Shown here: in pieces, positions 26,772 to 35,182 of the stretch | Layout of the letters: each line of letters starts with the position of its first letter | Position numbering within the stretch: the stretch's first letter is position 1 | DNA from: Hydrogenophaga crocea | Lineage (GTDB): Bacteria; Pseudomonadota; Gammaproteobacteria; Burkholderiales; Burkholderiaceae_C | Assembly (NCBI RefSeq): GCF_011388215.1 | Contig: NZ_CP049989.1 | Location: forward strand, 3,224,001 to 3,288,000 | Direction: 5' to 3' | DNA: 64,000 bases | The notes under the pieces: generated by a model | Databases searched by the model: none | What the model was told of the DNA's origin: nothing | What the model saw: the letters and a program-made list of their open reading frames with translations, nothing else | Position numbers and translations under genes: made by a program

Positions 26772-27133
26772 TCGGCGGTGGTCACGGCAACCAGCTGCAG
26801 CTCGATCAGGCAGCCATGGTGCAGCTCGGGCACCGGCACCACGGCCCGCGCCGGGCGATGCGGGCCCAGCACCTGCGCATAGACCGCATTGAATGCTGGC
26901 CAGTGGCCAACGCCCGCGAGGTAGGCGGTGCACTGCACCACCTGGGGCCAGTCGCATCCCGCGGCCTGCAACACCTGATGGCAGCGCTGCAACACGTCGC
27001 GCACCTGCGAATCGAAGTCCGGCAGGGCGGGGTCGGGCAGCATGCCCGACACGAACACGAAACCGTTGGCCCGCACGGCCTGCGCGTAGTGGCCTGCGGG
27101 CGCGGGCAGGCCGGGCGCCTGGATGAATTGCAT
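26768..27133 (-). CDS. RidA/YjgF-family protein
   Basis: 121 aa. It starts MQFIQAPGLPAPAGHYAQAV and has the conserved V-SG---D and R-A-V-V-P-V-P-E-L core with the key Arg and the later Glu in CLIELQLVAV, as in Rid enamine/imine deaminases. These hydrolyse reactive enamines, and relatives in catabolic clusters act on pathway intermediates such as aminoacrylates. It lies between the binding-protein gene and the ALDH gene on the same strand, separated from the former by a terminator. Confidence 0.9.
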   Translation of the reverse strand: MQFIQAPGLPAPAGHYAQAVRANGFVFVSGMLPDPALPDFDSQVRDVLQRCHQVLQAAGCDWPQVVQCTAYLAGVGHWPAFNAVYAQVLGPHRPARAVVPVPELHHGCLIELQLVAVTTAE

Positions 27134-27149
27134 GGGATGCTCCTGAACG

Positions 27150-27184
27150 AAAACGCCGACCCCACCCGCGGCGGAGGTCGGCGT
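27150..27184 (-). terminator. Rho-independent terminator after the LivK-like gene
   Basis: On the minus strand, ACGCCGACC at 27184-27176 pairs with GGTCGGCGT at 27161-27153 around a 14-nt loop, and a T4 run continues at 27153-27150. It lies between the binding-protein stop and the ridA start, so it would reduce read-through and favour a high binding-protein to enzyme ratio. Confidence 0.75.
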
Positions 27185-27213
27185 GCAAGGGACCGGGGAT
27201 CAGTGCGCCGCGA

Positions 27214-28425
27214 TCACTTCCACAGCGCGCACTTCGATTCGGCCTTGGTGTTGAAGGCGTCTTCGCCCTTCACCGTGGCCACCAGGTTGTAGTAATCCCA
27301 GGGGTACTTGGATTCGGATGGCTTCTTCACCTGCATCAGGTAGTAGTCGTGCACCATGCGGCCGTCGGGGCGGATGTAGCCGTTCTTGGCGAAGAAGTCG
27401 TTGATCTTCGCGGTCTTGAGCTGCGCCATGACCTTGTCGGCGTTGTCGGTGCCCACCGCCTTCACCGCGTTGAGGTAGGTGGTGGTGGCCGAGTAGGCCC
27501 CGGCCTGCAGCACCGAGGGCATGCGCTTGGTCTTCTCGAAGAAGCGGCGCGACCAGGCGCGGGTTTCCTCGTTCAGGTCCCAGTACCAGGCCTCGGACAG
27601 GTACATGCCCTGGGTGGCCTGCAGGCCCATGGTGTGGGTGTCCGAGATGAACTGCATCATGGCGGTCATGCGCATGTTGCGGTTGACGCCGAACTCGGCG
27701 GCGGCCTTGACCGAGTTGTGCAGATCGCTGCCCGCATTGGCCAGGCCCAGCACCTGCGCCCGCGACGCCTGCGCCTGCATCAGGAACGAGGAAAAGTCCG
27801 ACGCCGACACCGGGTGGCGCACCGAGCCCTGCACCTGCCCCCCGGCGGACTTCACCACCTCGGAGGTGTCCTTCTCCAGCGAATGGCCGAAGGCGTAGTC
27901 GGCCACCAGGAAGTACCAGGACTTGCCGCCCGCATCCGTCACCGCCCGGCCGGCCACACGCGCCTGCGCGATGGTGTCGAGCGCGTAGTTCACGGTGTAG
28001 GGCGTGCACTCCTCGTTGGTGAGGCGGGCGGTACCGGCGCCCACCGAGATGTAGACCGTCTTCTTCTCGGCCGACACCTTGGACATGGCCAGGCCGACGG
28101 CGGAGTTCACCCCGCCCAGCAACAGATCGACCTGGTTCACGTCGATCCACTCCCGCGCTTTGGTGGACGCGATGTCGGGCTTGTTCTGGTGGTCCACGAA
28201 CATCAGCTCGATCTTCTTGCCATTCACCTGACCGCCGAAGTCGGCAATCGCCATGCGCACGGCCTCCACGCCACCCGCGCCGTCGATGTCGGAGAACAGG
28301 CCGGACATGTCGGTGGCGAAACCGATCTTGACCACGTCTTGCGTGTACTGCGCATGCACCGGTGCGGCCAGGCACAGGGCGGCGCCCAGGAAGAGCGCGG
28401 ACTTGGCGCCGGGGAAGGATTTCAT
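27214..28425 (-). CDS. LIV-type ABC transporter substrate-binding protein
   Basis: 403 aa. The start is placed at 28425 because CAGGAG lies 6 nt before it; the ATG two codons upstream abuts that site too closely. The signal peptide is residues 1-25 (cut after VHA). The mature protein is a type-I periplasmic-binding fold (VKIGFATDMSGLFSDIDGAGGVEAVRMAI opening in segments, LLGGVNSAVGLAMS hinge), the family that binds branched-chain amino acids, amides or aromatic acids. Its permease and ATPase genes are 4-8 kb away (32590-35953), linked by a shared operator type rather than by adjacency. Confidence 0.93.
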   Translation of the reverse strand: MKSFPGAKSALFLGAALCLAAPVHAQYTQDVVKIGFATDMSGLFSDIDGAGGVEAVRMAIADFGGQVNGKKIELMFVDHQNKPDIASTKAREWIDVNQVDLLLGGVNSAVGLAMSKVSAEKKTVYISVGAGTARLTNEECTPYTVNYALDTIAQARVAGRAVTDAGGKSWYFLVADYAFGHSLEKDTSEVVKSAGGQVQGSVRHPVSASDFSSFLMQAQASRAQVLGLANAGSDLHNSVKAAAEFGVNRNMRMTAMMQFISDTHTMGLQATQGMYLSEAWYWDLNEETRAWSRRFFEKTKRMPSVLQAGAYSATTTYLNAVKAVGTDNADKVMAQLKTAKINDFFAKNGYIRPDGRMVHDYYLMQVKKPSESKYPWDYYNLVATVKGEDAFNTKAESKCALWK

Positions 28426-28531
28426 GTTCATCTCCTGCTGCGTGTTCGTGAATGGAGCCCGGGGGGCGCACGCAGGCCTGCGTGGGCTTGGTCGGGTGCG
28501 GCGGAGAGTACTGGTGGGGTCCGGGGCGTGC

Positions 28532-28620
28532 GAGCGATAGTTTTTCATCCGGCCATGAGAGCCCCTCATTCGCGCACACGGCGGGTGAGAACGCCTCATG
28601 ACGCCATGAATGGGTTTCAG
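28532..28620. promoter_or_regulatory. Composite operator region B between livK-like and thioesterase genes
   Basis: Contains TTCAT-CCGGC-CATGAG on + (28544-28559) overlapping ATGAG-AGCCC-CTCAT (28555-28569), then GTGAG-AACGC-CTCAT (28585-28599), and on the minus strand TTCAT-GGCGT-CATGAG (28610-28595), plus a near match ATGAA-N5-TTCAG (28606-28620). The first block matches site A almost base for base. Lying in a divergent promoter, it could control both the importer receptor and the thioesterase. Confidence 0.7.
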
Positions 28621-28655
28621 TGGTGAAGCGCCGGCGCTGTGCCTAAGCTTTTCTC

Positions 28656-29099
28656 ATGCAAGCACCGCGATCCCCCCACGCCGGCTCAGCCCACCACGAC
28701 GCGCCCGAGTCGGTGGTCGACAACCCGTTCCTCGAACTGATCGGCGTGCGGCAGACGCAATGGTGCGAAGGCTATGCCGAGTTCGAGTTGCCGGTTCAGC
28801 CCTGCCTGCTCAACCGGCAGGGCGTGCTGCAGGGCGGCGTGCTGTCCACCCTGCTGGATGTGGCCTGCGGCTACGCGGGTCTCTACAGCCCGCCGGGGCA
28901 CGAACCCCTGCACGGCCACACCGTCTCGCTCACGGTGAACTTCATCAACAAGGGCGCCAGCGGCGTGGTGGTGGCCAAGGGCTTTCTGGTGCAGCGCGCG
29001 CGCACGCTGTTCTTTGCGCGCGGCGAGGCCTGGCTCGACGGCACCCTGCTGCTGGCGAGCGCACAAGGCAGCTTCAAACTCACGGGACGCGCGCGATGA
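28656..29099 (+). CDS. PaaI-family hotdog thioesterase
   Basis: 147 aa, one hotdog domain. LLNRQGVLQGGVLSTLLDVACGYAG carries the helix with the conserved G-V-L-x-x-L-x-D, followed by the HTVSLTVNFI strand and a C-terminal FARGEAWLDGTLLLASAQGSF pattern seen in PaaI/YbgC-like enzymes that hydrolyse aromatic or short acyl-CoA thioesters. It is divergent from the livK-like gene across operator region B and lies upstream of the LysR and CoA-ligase genes. Confidence 0.9.
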   Translation: MQAPRSPHAGSAHHDAPESVVDNPFLELIGVRQTQWCEGYAEFELPVQPCLLNRQGVLQGGVLSTLLDVACGYAGLYSPPGHEPLHGHTVSLTVNFINKGASGVVVAKGFLVQRARTLFFARGEAWLDGTLLLASAQGSFKLTGRAR

Positions 29100-29253
29100 C
29101 CGCTCACCGCGCCGCGCCGGGCCCAGCCTGCCGCTACCATTGCGCCGCTGGGTCAATAGGGAATGCAGGGTTGGAAGAGCGCAGGGATCATCCCGCGCCG
29201 ACACATCGACGCCGGACGGAAGAAGCCGGGCCGCAGCACTTGAGAGCCCCCGC

Positions 29254-30177
29254 ATGAGACCCTTCATTCCTTCCTTGCAGAGCCTGCTGGCATTCGAGTC
29301 CGCAGCGCGTCACCTGAGCTTCACGCGCGCCGCGCAAGAGCTGTCGGTCACGCAGACCGCCATCAGCCACCAGATCAAGGCTCTCGAGGACCGGCTGGAG
29401 ATCAAGCTGTTCACCCGCAAGCGCAACACCCTGGCGCTCACCCCCGCGGCCACGGAGTACCTGCGCTCGGTGAGTGAAGCCATCAGCATGCTGGCCATCG
29501 CCAGCGACAACACGCGCAAGAAGGTGGTGAACACGGTGCTGGTCATCGCCTGCCTGCCGGCCTATGCGGTGCACTGCCTGATCCCGCGCCTGCCCGATTT
29601 CCAGCGCCGCCACCCGGACATCACGGTGCACCTGTCCACCAGCGCCAACTTCGACGAGTTCGACAACAACACGCACGACGTGTCGATCCGCTACGGCTCG
29701 GGCCGCTGGAGCGGCATGCGTGCGGACCTGCTGCACGGCGAGACCTTCTTCCCGGTCTGCTCCCCGCAGTTGCTGGAAAGCCTGGGCAGCGAGGGCAGCG
29801 AGGCGGAGCGGCTGGCCCGCTTCGTGCGGATCCGCACCTACTTCTACTCGCTTTACCAGGACGACTGGCCCGCCTGGCTCGATGCCGCGGGGCACAGCCA
29901 CGTGCGTTTCGCGGGCGAGTCCGTGTTCCAGTTGCAGCTCACCTCGCAAGCTGCGGCCGTGGAAGGTATGGGCCTGGCCATCGGACGCACGCCGCTGATC
30001 GACCGCGACCTGGCCCGGGGCACCCTGGTGGCCCCCTTCGGCACACGCGTGGCGTCCAGTTCCAGCTACTTCCTCGCCTCGACCGCGGCCAAGTCCAAGC
30101 TGCGGCGCGTGGAGCTGTTCCGTGAGTGGGCCCTGGCCAATCTGAGCCTGCCGAAGGCAGACGGCGCCAGCGCCTGA
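29254..30177 (+). CDS. LysR-family regulator (GcvA-like)
   Basis: 307 aa. N-terminal winged helix (about 6-65) with SFTRAAQELSVTQTAISHQIKALED, then an effector-binding domain. The GcvA-type wording (LPDFQRRHPDITVHLSTS, DVSIRYGSGRW) is clear. It sits inside the alcohol/acid catabolic cluster and shares its 3' end with the CoA-ligase start (TGATG). It is one of two candidate regulators for the repeated TTCAT-N5-CATGAG operators, the other being the MarR at 38296. No copy of that operator is seen directly upstream of its own gene. Confidence 0.93.
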   Translation: MRPFIPSLQSLLAFESAARHLSFTRAAQELSVTQTAISHQIKALEDRLEIKLFTRKRNTLALTPAATEYLRSVSEAISMLAIASDNTRKKVVNTVLVIACLPAYAVHCLIPRLPDFQRRHPDITVHLSTSANFDEFDNNTHDVSIRYGSGRWSGMRADLLHGETFFPVCSPQLLESLGSEGSEAERLARFVRIRTYFYSLYQDDWPAWLDAAGHSHVRFAGESVFQLQLTSQAAAVEGMGLAIGRTPLIDRDLARGTLVAPFGTRVASSSSYFLASTAAKSKLRRVELFREWALANLSLPKADGASA

Positions 30178-31766
30178 TGCCGCCGTCCATGGAGCGCTGC
30201 GACGCCCTGGTCGACTGGCAGCCGGTGGAGTGCCTGCTGGCCGCCCACGCGGCCAGCAGCCCACGGCGCCCGGCCCTGGTCGACGTGGATCGGGACCAGT
30301 CGCTGGACTTCGGCGAGCTGGCGCGCCTGGTGGACGGCGTGGCGCTGCAGCTGCGGGACCTCGGCGTGCACCGCGGCACGCGCGTGGTCCTGATCGCCGA
30401 CGGCCCGATCGAGACGCTGGTTGTCTGGCTCGCGCTGTGGCGCCTGGCCGCCGTGGTCTGCCCGTTCGACATTTCGCAGATCGGCGCGGCCAGCACGCAA
30501 GCCGCATTCAACACGCTGCAGCCGGCGCTGGTGCTGCACGGCCAGCGCATCGGGGTGGTCGACATCCCGTCCAGCGCCGTGCCCTGCGCGCGCTTCAGCC
30601 AATGGCCACCGGTGCCGGGCCAGGCCACGGCGATCACGCTCACCGCGGCCGACACTGGAGCCGCCGCCCGGCTGCGGGGTCTGGGCCCGGCACCCGGGGA
30701 TGTCGCCGCAGCCTGCTGCACCTCGGGCAGCAGCGGTCGTATGAAGATCGTGATGCATGACCACGCCTCGTACTGGCTCAACGGCCTGGTCAGCAGCGCA
30801 CTGCTCGACCTGCGTGGCGACGACCGTCTGCTGGACTACCGCTCGCTGAGCTGGTATTCGCCGCAGATCCTCACGCTCATGCCGTTTCTCCAGACCGGGC
30901 TCTCGTTGTGCCTGGCGCGGCAGTTCTCGGCGTCGCGCTTCGCCGACTGGATTGCGCAGCACCGCATCACCGTGGCGGCCGGGGTACCCACCGTGCTGAA
31001 TATCCTGCTGAGCCAGCCGCTCGAGCGCCTGCGGGCCAGCGCGCAAGGCCTGCGCGTGATGTCGTCGAGTTCGGCGCCGCTGGCCCAACGCACCTGGGAA
31101 CGCTTCGAGCGCGAGACCGGCATCACCGTGCTCAACCTGTACGGTTCGTCCGAAGGCGGCTGGATCTGCGGCAATCGGCTGGGTGACCGGCGGGTGGGCA
31201 CTGCCGGCAAACCGGTGCCCGGCATCGCCTTGCGCGTCGTGGACGCGACCGGTCGCACGTGTGCGGCGGGCGAGCCGGGCGAGGTGGTGATCGAAGGTGC
31301 CAAGCTGGCCCTGGGCACGCTGCAGGCCGATGGTGCGCTGCAGCCGATTCGCGGTGGTCGCTTCGCCACCCGCGATCTGGCGCTGCGCGACCGCGATGGC
31401 TTCGTGCGCCTGCTGGGTCGCATGGACGATCTCGTGATCCGCGGCGGCGTCAAGCTCTCGCCCGGCGAGATCGAGGACGCCTTGCTGCAACACCCGGCGG
31501 TGGCCGAGGCCGCGGCCGTGGGCGTGAGCGATCCTATCTACGGCCAAGAGGCGGTGTGCTTCGTGGTGCTGCGAGAGGGCAGCCACACCGACACCGCCGC
31601 ACTGCTCGCGCACGCGGCGGCGCTGCTGCCGCGCGAGAAGCGGCCCAAGGCGGTTTGCGCGATCGACACCCTGCCGCGCAACGCGCGCGGCAAGTTGCGG
31701 CGCGACGCGCTGCGCGCGCGCTGGCACGACATGGAAGGCGGCGCGCCCGAGGCGCCGGGCGCCTGA
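30177..31766 (+). CDS. Class I adenylate-forming enzyme (acyl/aryl-CoA ligase-like)
   Basis: 529 aa from the ATG at 30177, which overlaps the LysR stop by one base. ATP-binding loop CCTSGSSGRMKIVMH (A3), NLYGSSEGGW (A5), TRDLALRDRDGFVRLLGRMDD (A7-A8) and the C-terminal LPRNARGKLRRD with the catalytic Lys (A10) are all present. It should activate a carboxylic acid as acyl-AMP, then transfer it to CoA. With GMC oxidoreductase, ALDH and a thioesterase in the same region, it probably activates the acid made by the ALDH. The P-loop has Arg-Met-Lys where many members have Pro-Lys-Gly. Confidence 0.9.
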   Translation: MPPSMERCDALVDWQPVECLLAAHAASSPRRPALVDVDRDQSLDFGELARLVDGVALQLRDLGVHRGTRVVLIADGPIETLVVWLALWRLAAVVCPFDISQIGAASTQAAFNTLQPALVLHGQRIGVVDIPSSAVPCARFSQWPPVPGQATAITLTAADTGAAARLRGLGPAPGDVAAACCTSGSSGRMKIVMHDHASYWLNGLVSSALLDLRGDDRLLDYRSLSWYSPQILTLMPFLQTGLSLCLARQFSASRFADWIAQHRITVAAGVPTVLNILLSQPLERLRASAQGLRVMSSSSAPLAQRTWERFERETGITVLNLYGSSEGGWICGNRLGDRRVGTAGKPVPGIALRVVDATGRTCAAGEPGEVVIEGAKLALGTLQADGALQPIRGGRFATRDLALRDRDGFVRLLGRMDDLVIRGGVKLSPGEIEDALLQHPAVAEAAAVGVSDPIYGQEAVCFVVLREGSHTDTAALLAHAAALLPREKRPKAVCAIDTLPRNARGKLRRDALRARWHDMEGGAPEAPGA

Positions 31767-31778
31767 TCGGCTCAGGCG
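31760..31778. terminator. Symmetrical mini-hairpin spanning both convergent stop codons
   Basis: CGCCTGA-TCGGC-TCAGGCG: the TGA of the CoA-ligase gene and the TGA (as TCA) of the leftward hydrolase lie in opposite arms of one 7-bp inverted repeat. It is possibly a weak bidirectional terminator. Confidence 0.4.
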
Positions 31779-32593
31779 GTCTCGACCAGCGTCAGCAGGC
31801 GCATCACCATGTTCGCTACGGCGTCGGGGCGCTCGATCTGCACCAGGTGACGGGCCGAGGGGACCACGGTGAGCCGTGCGTCGAGGATGCCGCGCTGCAG
31901 CGCCTGCGACATTGCCACCGGCGTGGCGTAGTCCTCCTCACCCACGAGGATGGCCGTGGGCACGCCGATGCGCGGCAGCAGGTTGCGTCCGTCGAAGCGG
32001 CCCAGCATTTCCGACATCGCTGCGAAAGCGGGCACATCGTTGCCCAGAAAAGTGTGCACGCAGCGCTCCACCGCATCGGGTCGCGCGACGCGGAAGGCGT
32101 CGGTGAACCACCGCGTTTCCTGGAACGGGATCATGGCCGCCAGCCCCTCTTCCCGGGCCCGGCGCGCGCGCGCGTTCCACGTCATCGGAGCATCCGGGCC
32201 GTACCAGGCCGTGGTGTCCACCAGGCCCAGCGCACACAGCCGGTCGGCGTGGTCGGCGGCGAACTGCAGCGACACACAGCCCCCGAGCGACGCCCCGACG
32301 AGCACGGTGCGCTCCCACCCCAGGTGATCCAGCACGCCACGCAGGTCGCGGGCCAGGCGCTCGGTGCCATACGGCGGCGGCGGCTTGTCGGAGCGGCCGT
32401 GCCCACGCAGGTCCAGGCAGAGCAGGCTGGCGCTGTCGCCCAGGCGTTCGGCCACCGGTGTCCACAGCGCGTGGTCCATGCCCAGCGAATGCAGGAAGGC
32501 CACGCGGGGCCGCGCGGCCGAGACCTCGCGCAGCCGGAAGGCGATGCGCGTGCCGTCGTCGGCACGGGCAAACTGCAGGGCAGCTTCGCTCAT
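31772..32593 (-). CDS. Alpha/beta hydrolase, paralogue of the 18318 gene
   Basis: 273 aa. Triad Ser102 (VGASLGGCV), Asp221 (GEEDYATP) and His249 (SARHLVQIE). It shares length and diagnostic blocks (HSLGMDH, GHGRS, DTTAWYGPDAP) with the hydrolase at 18318-19139. It is the last gene of the leftward ABC-transporter operon, with its start overlapping the livM-like stop by 4 nt. A lactonase/esterase role inside the cell, after uptake of the substrate, is a reasonable reading. Confidence 0.9.
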   Translation of the reverse strand: MSEAALQFARADDGTRIAFRLREVSAARPRVAFLHSLGMDHALWTPVAERLGDSASLLCLDLRGHGRSDKPPPPYGTERLARDLRGVLDHLGWERTVLVGASLGGCVSLQFAADHADRLCALGLVDTTAWYGPDAPMTWNARARRAREEGLAAMIPFQETRWFTDAFRVARPDAVERCVHTFLGNDVPAFAAMSEMLGRFDGRNLLPRIGVPTAILVGEEDYATPVAMSQALQRGILDARLTVVPSARHLVQIERPDAVANMVMRLLTLVETA

Positions 32594-33579
32594 GCGCCGT
32601 CCTGTCCGGCCGCCGGCCGGCGCTTGCCGGCACGCAGGCCCATGATGCCGCGGCGGAAGGCCAGCACGCAGAAAATGAACATCACGCCCATGGCCGTGGT
32701 GACCGACTGGCCCAGGGCCGTGAACCCCTCCCACCCGCTGAGCTGGGTGAGCAGGCTGCCGAACTGCCCGAGCTTGCCTTCGAGCAGCAGCACCAGCGTG
32801 GAGCCGACCACAGGACCGAACAGCGTGCCCACGCCGCCGATCATGGTCATGAGGATCACCTGCCCCGAGGTGAGCCAGTGCACATCGGTCAGCGTGGCAA
32901 AACCGAGCACCAGCGTCTTCAAAGAACCGGCCAGCCCCGACAAGGCCGCCGACAGCACGAACGCGGTGAGCTTGACGCGGTTGGCGTCGTAGCCGAGCGA
33001 GGTGGCGCGCGCCTCGTTCTCGCGCACCCCCTTGAGCACCTGGCCGAAGGGCGAGGTCGTGGTGCGCATGATCAGCAGGTAGGCAGCCACCACGATCGCC
33101 ACGGTCACGTAGTACATGTTGAGGTCGTTGCGCAGGTCGATGAGTCCGAACAGCGTGCCGCGCGGCACGCCCTGCAGGCCGTCCTCACCACCGGTGGCGG
33201 GTGTCTGTACCGCGATGAAGTACACCAACTGGGCCAGCGCGAGCGTGATCATCGAGAAGTAGATGCCCTGACGCCGGATGGCGATGGCACCGAACACCCA
33301 TCCCAGCAGCGCGCCGGCTGCGGTGCCGGCGATCAGGCCGACCTCGGGCGGCCAGCCCCAGGCCTTCATGGCGTGGCCGGCGAGGTAGGCCGATCCCCCC
33401 AGGAAGGCCGCGTGTCCGAACGACAGCAGCCCCGCGTACCCGAGCAGCAGGTTGAAGGCCGAGGCAAACAGCGCGAAGCACAGCACCTTCATGACGAAGA
33501 CCGGGTACGCGCCGAGCAGCGGGGCCACCAGCAGCCCGACGAGGACGAGGCCGTAGCCCCAGCGATGCAGGCGCTTCAT
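32590..33579 (-). CDS. livM: Branched-chain-type ABC transporter permease (LivM-like)
   Basis: 329 aa with about nine to ten hydrophobic helices. The LivM consensus regions GYAGLLSFGHAAFLGGSAY and the coupling-helix segment GVRENEARATSLGYDANRVKL are present. It forms the membrane channel with the LivH-like protein. The 1-nt spacing to the livH-like stop and the 4-nt overlap with the hydrolase define an operon G-F-H-M-hydrolase. Substrate: by context an aromatic or other catabolised acid rather than leucine (inference). Confidence 0.94.
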   Translation of the reverse strand: MKRLHRWGYGLVLVGLLVAPLLGAYPVFVMKVLCFALFASAFNLLLGYAGLLSFGHAAFLGGSAYLAGHAMKAWGWPPEVGLIAGTAAGALLGWVFGAIAIRRQGIYFSMITLALAQLVYFIAVQTPATGGEDGLQGVPRGTLFGLIDLRNDLNMYYVTVAIVVAAYLLIMRTTTSPFGQVLKGVRENEARATSLGYDANRVKLTAFVLSAALSGLAGSLKTLVLGFATLTDVHWLTSGQVILMTMIGGVGTLFGPVVGSTLVLLLEGKLGQFGSLLTQLSGWEGFTALGQSVTTAMGVMFIFCVLAFRRGIMGLRAGKRRPAAGQDGA

Positions 33580-33580
33580 C

Positions 33581-34477
33581 TCAGCGCTCCTTTCCGAACA
33601 GGCCGGCAGGCCGCAGCAGCAGCACCACCACCATGACCACGAAGACCACGGTGGCGGACGCTTCGGGATAAACCACCTTGGTCAGACCTTCGAGCACACC
33701 CAGCCCCAGGCCGGTGAGGATGGAGCCCATGATCGAGCCCATGCCGCCGATCACCACCACCGCGAAGACCACGATGATCAGGTTCTGCCCCATGAGCGGC
33801 GACACCTGCATCACCGGTGCGGCGAGCACCCCCGCAAAGCCCGCCAGGGCCACGCCGAAGGCGTAGGTGAGCATCACCATCAGCGGCACGTTGACGCCGA
33901 AGGCCTCGACCAGGCGCGGGTTCTCGGTGCCGGCGCGCAGGTAGGCGCCGAGGCGCGTCCGCTCGATGAGGAACCAGGTGCCGAAGCACACGGCCAGCGA
34001 AGCGACCACCACCCAGATGCGGTAGTTGGGCAGGAACATGAAGCCCAGTTGCGTGGCCCCCTGCAAGGCGGGCGGCGGGCTGTAGGGCAAGCCCGAAGCG
34101 CCGTAGATGGCGCGCAGTACACCTTCGAGCACGAGCGTGACGCCCAGGGTGAGCAGCATGCCGTAGAGGTGGTCGAGCTTGTAGATCCAGCGCAGCAGCA
34201 GCCGCTCGATCGCGACACCAAACACGCCCACGAGCAAGGGTGCGATCACCAGCATGGCCCAGTAATTGATGCCGAACTGGTTGAGGCCGACCCAGGTGAG
34301 CACCGCGCCGAGCATGAACAAGGCGCCGTGCGCGAAGTTGATGACGTGCAGCAGGCCGAAGATGACGGCGAGGCCCAGGCTGAGGATGGCGTAGAACGAG
34401 CCATTGACCAGGCCAAGCAACAGTTGGCTGAGCAGAACGGAGGCGGGGATATCGAACAATTGCATGGCTTTGCTCAC
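33581..34477 (-). CDS. livH: Branched-chain-type ABC transporter permease (LivH-like), probable GTG start
   Basis: 298 aa, about eight hydrophobic helices. NGSFYAILSLGLAVIFGLLHVINFAHG is the classic LivH N-terminal block (positions about 25-50), and MGSIMGSILTGLGLGVLEGL lies near the C-terminus. The reading frame begins with GTG at 34477, overlapping the livF-like TGA (GTGA). An ATG four codons later (34465) is the alternative start. It partners the LivM-like protein downstream. Confidence 0.93.
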   Translation of the reverse strand: MSKAMQLFDIPASVLLSQLLLGLVNGSFYAILSLGLAVIFGLLHVINFAHGALFMLGAVLTWVGLNQFGINYWAMLVIAPLLVGVFGVAIERLLLRWIYKLDHLYGMLLTLGVTLVLEGVLRAIYGASGLPYSPPPALQGATQLGFMFLPNYRIWVVVASLAVCFGTWFLIERTRLGAYLRAGTENPRLVEAFGVNVPLMVMLTYAFGVALAGFAGVLAAPVMQVSPLMGQNLIIVVFAVVVIGGMGSIMGSILTGLGLGVLEGLTKVVYPEASATVVFVVMVVVLLLRPAGLFGKER

Positions 34478-35181
34478 ACGCCCAGCAGCTCTTGCAGCTG
34501 AGGCATCCTGGCATTCAGTTCTGGCGCGGCAAAGGCTTCCACCACGCGGCCGTGCTCCATCACGTAGAAGCGATCGGCCAGCGGCGCGGCAAAGCGGAAG
34601 TTCTGCTCCACCATGAGCACGGTGTAGCCCTTGGCACGCAGCGTGCGGATCATGGCGGCCAGTGCCTGCACGATCACCGGCGCCAACCCTTCGGAGATTT
34701 CGTCGAGCAGCAGCAAGCGCGCACCGGTGCGCAGGATGCGACCGACAGCCAGCATCTGCTGCTCACCGCCCGACAGGCGTGTGCCCGGGCTCTGGCGCCG
34801 CTCGGCGAGGTTGGGGAACAGCTCGTGGATTTCCTCCACGCTCATGCCCCCGGCGGCATTGCGCAGCCGCGGCGGCAGCAGCAGGTTCTCCTCCACCGAC
34901 AGGCTGGCGAAAATGCCGCGCTCCTCGGGGCAGTAGCCGATGCCCAGCGGGGCGATCCGGTGGGTCGGCAGGCCAATGGTCTCGCGGCCAAACACCTCGA
35001 TGCTCCCGCGGCGCGAACCCGTGAGTCCGAGAATGGCGCGCAAGGTGCTGGTGCGCCCCGCGCCGTTGCGCCCCAGCAGGGTGACCACCTCGCCCTCGCG
35101 AACCTCAAGGTCCACGCCGTGCAGCACATGGGATTCGCCGTACCAGGCGTGCAGCCCGGTGATGCGCAATGCGGTGCCCAT
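34474..35181 (-). CDS. livF: LIV-type ABC transporter ATPase (LivF-like) with Arg in the Walker A lysine position
   Basis: 235 aa. Walker A reads GRNGAGRTST, so the usually invariant Lys is Arg. The signature LSGGEQQML, Walker B LLLLDEISEG and a switch His region are normal. It should energise the importer with the LivG-like ATPase. The substitution is real in the sequence (codon CGC). Arg at this place is known to me in some LivF-type proteins, so the protein may still work, perhaps with hydrolysis dominated by the LivG site. It lies 1 nt after the livG-like stop. Confidence 0.93.
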   Translation of the reverse strand: MGTALRITGLHAWYGESHVLHGVDLEVREGEVVTLLGRNGAGRTSTLRAILGLTGSRRGSIEVFGRETIGLPTHRIAPLGIGYCPEERGIFASLSVEENLLLPPRLRNAAGGMSVEEIHELFPNLAERRQSPGTRLSGGEQQMLAVGRILRTGARLLLLDEISEGLAPVIVQALAAMIRTLRAKGYTVLMVEQNFRFAAPLADRFYVMEHGRVVEAFAAPELNARMPQLQELLGV

Positions 35182-35182
35182 C

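Noticed and set aside
25170..27188. A 672-aa ALDH with a long N-terminal extension
   Set aside because: The extension is the untranslated promoter and the ridA gene read in another frame; the family start at 26666 is complete.
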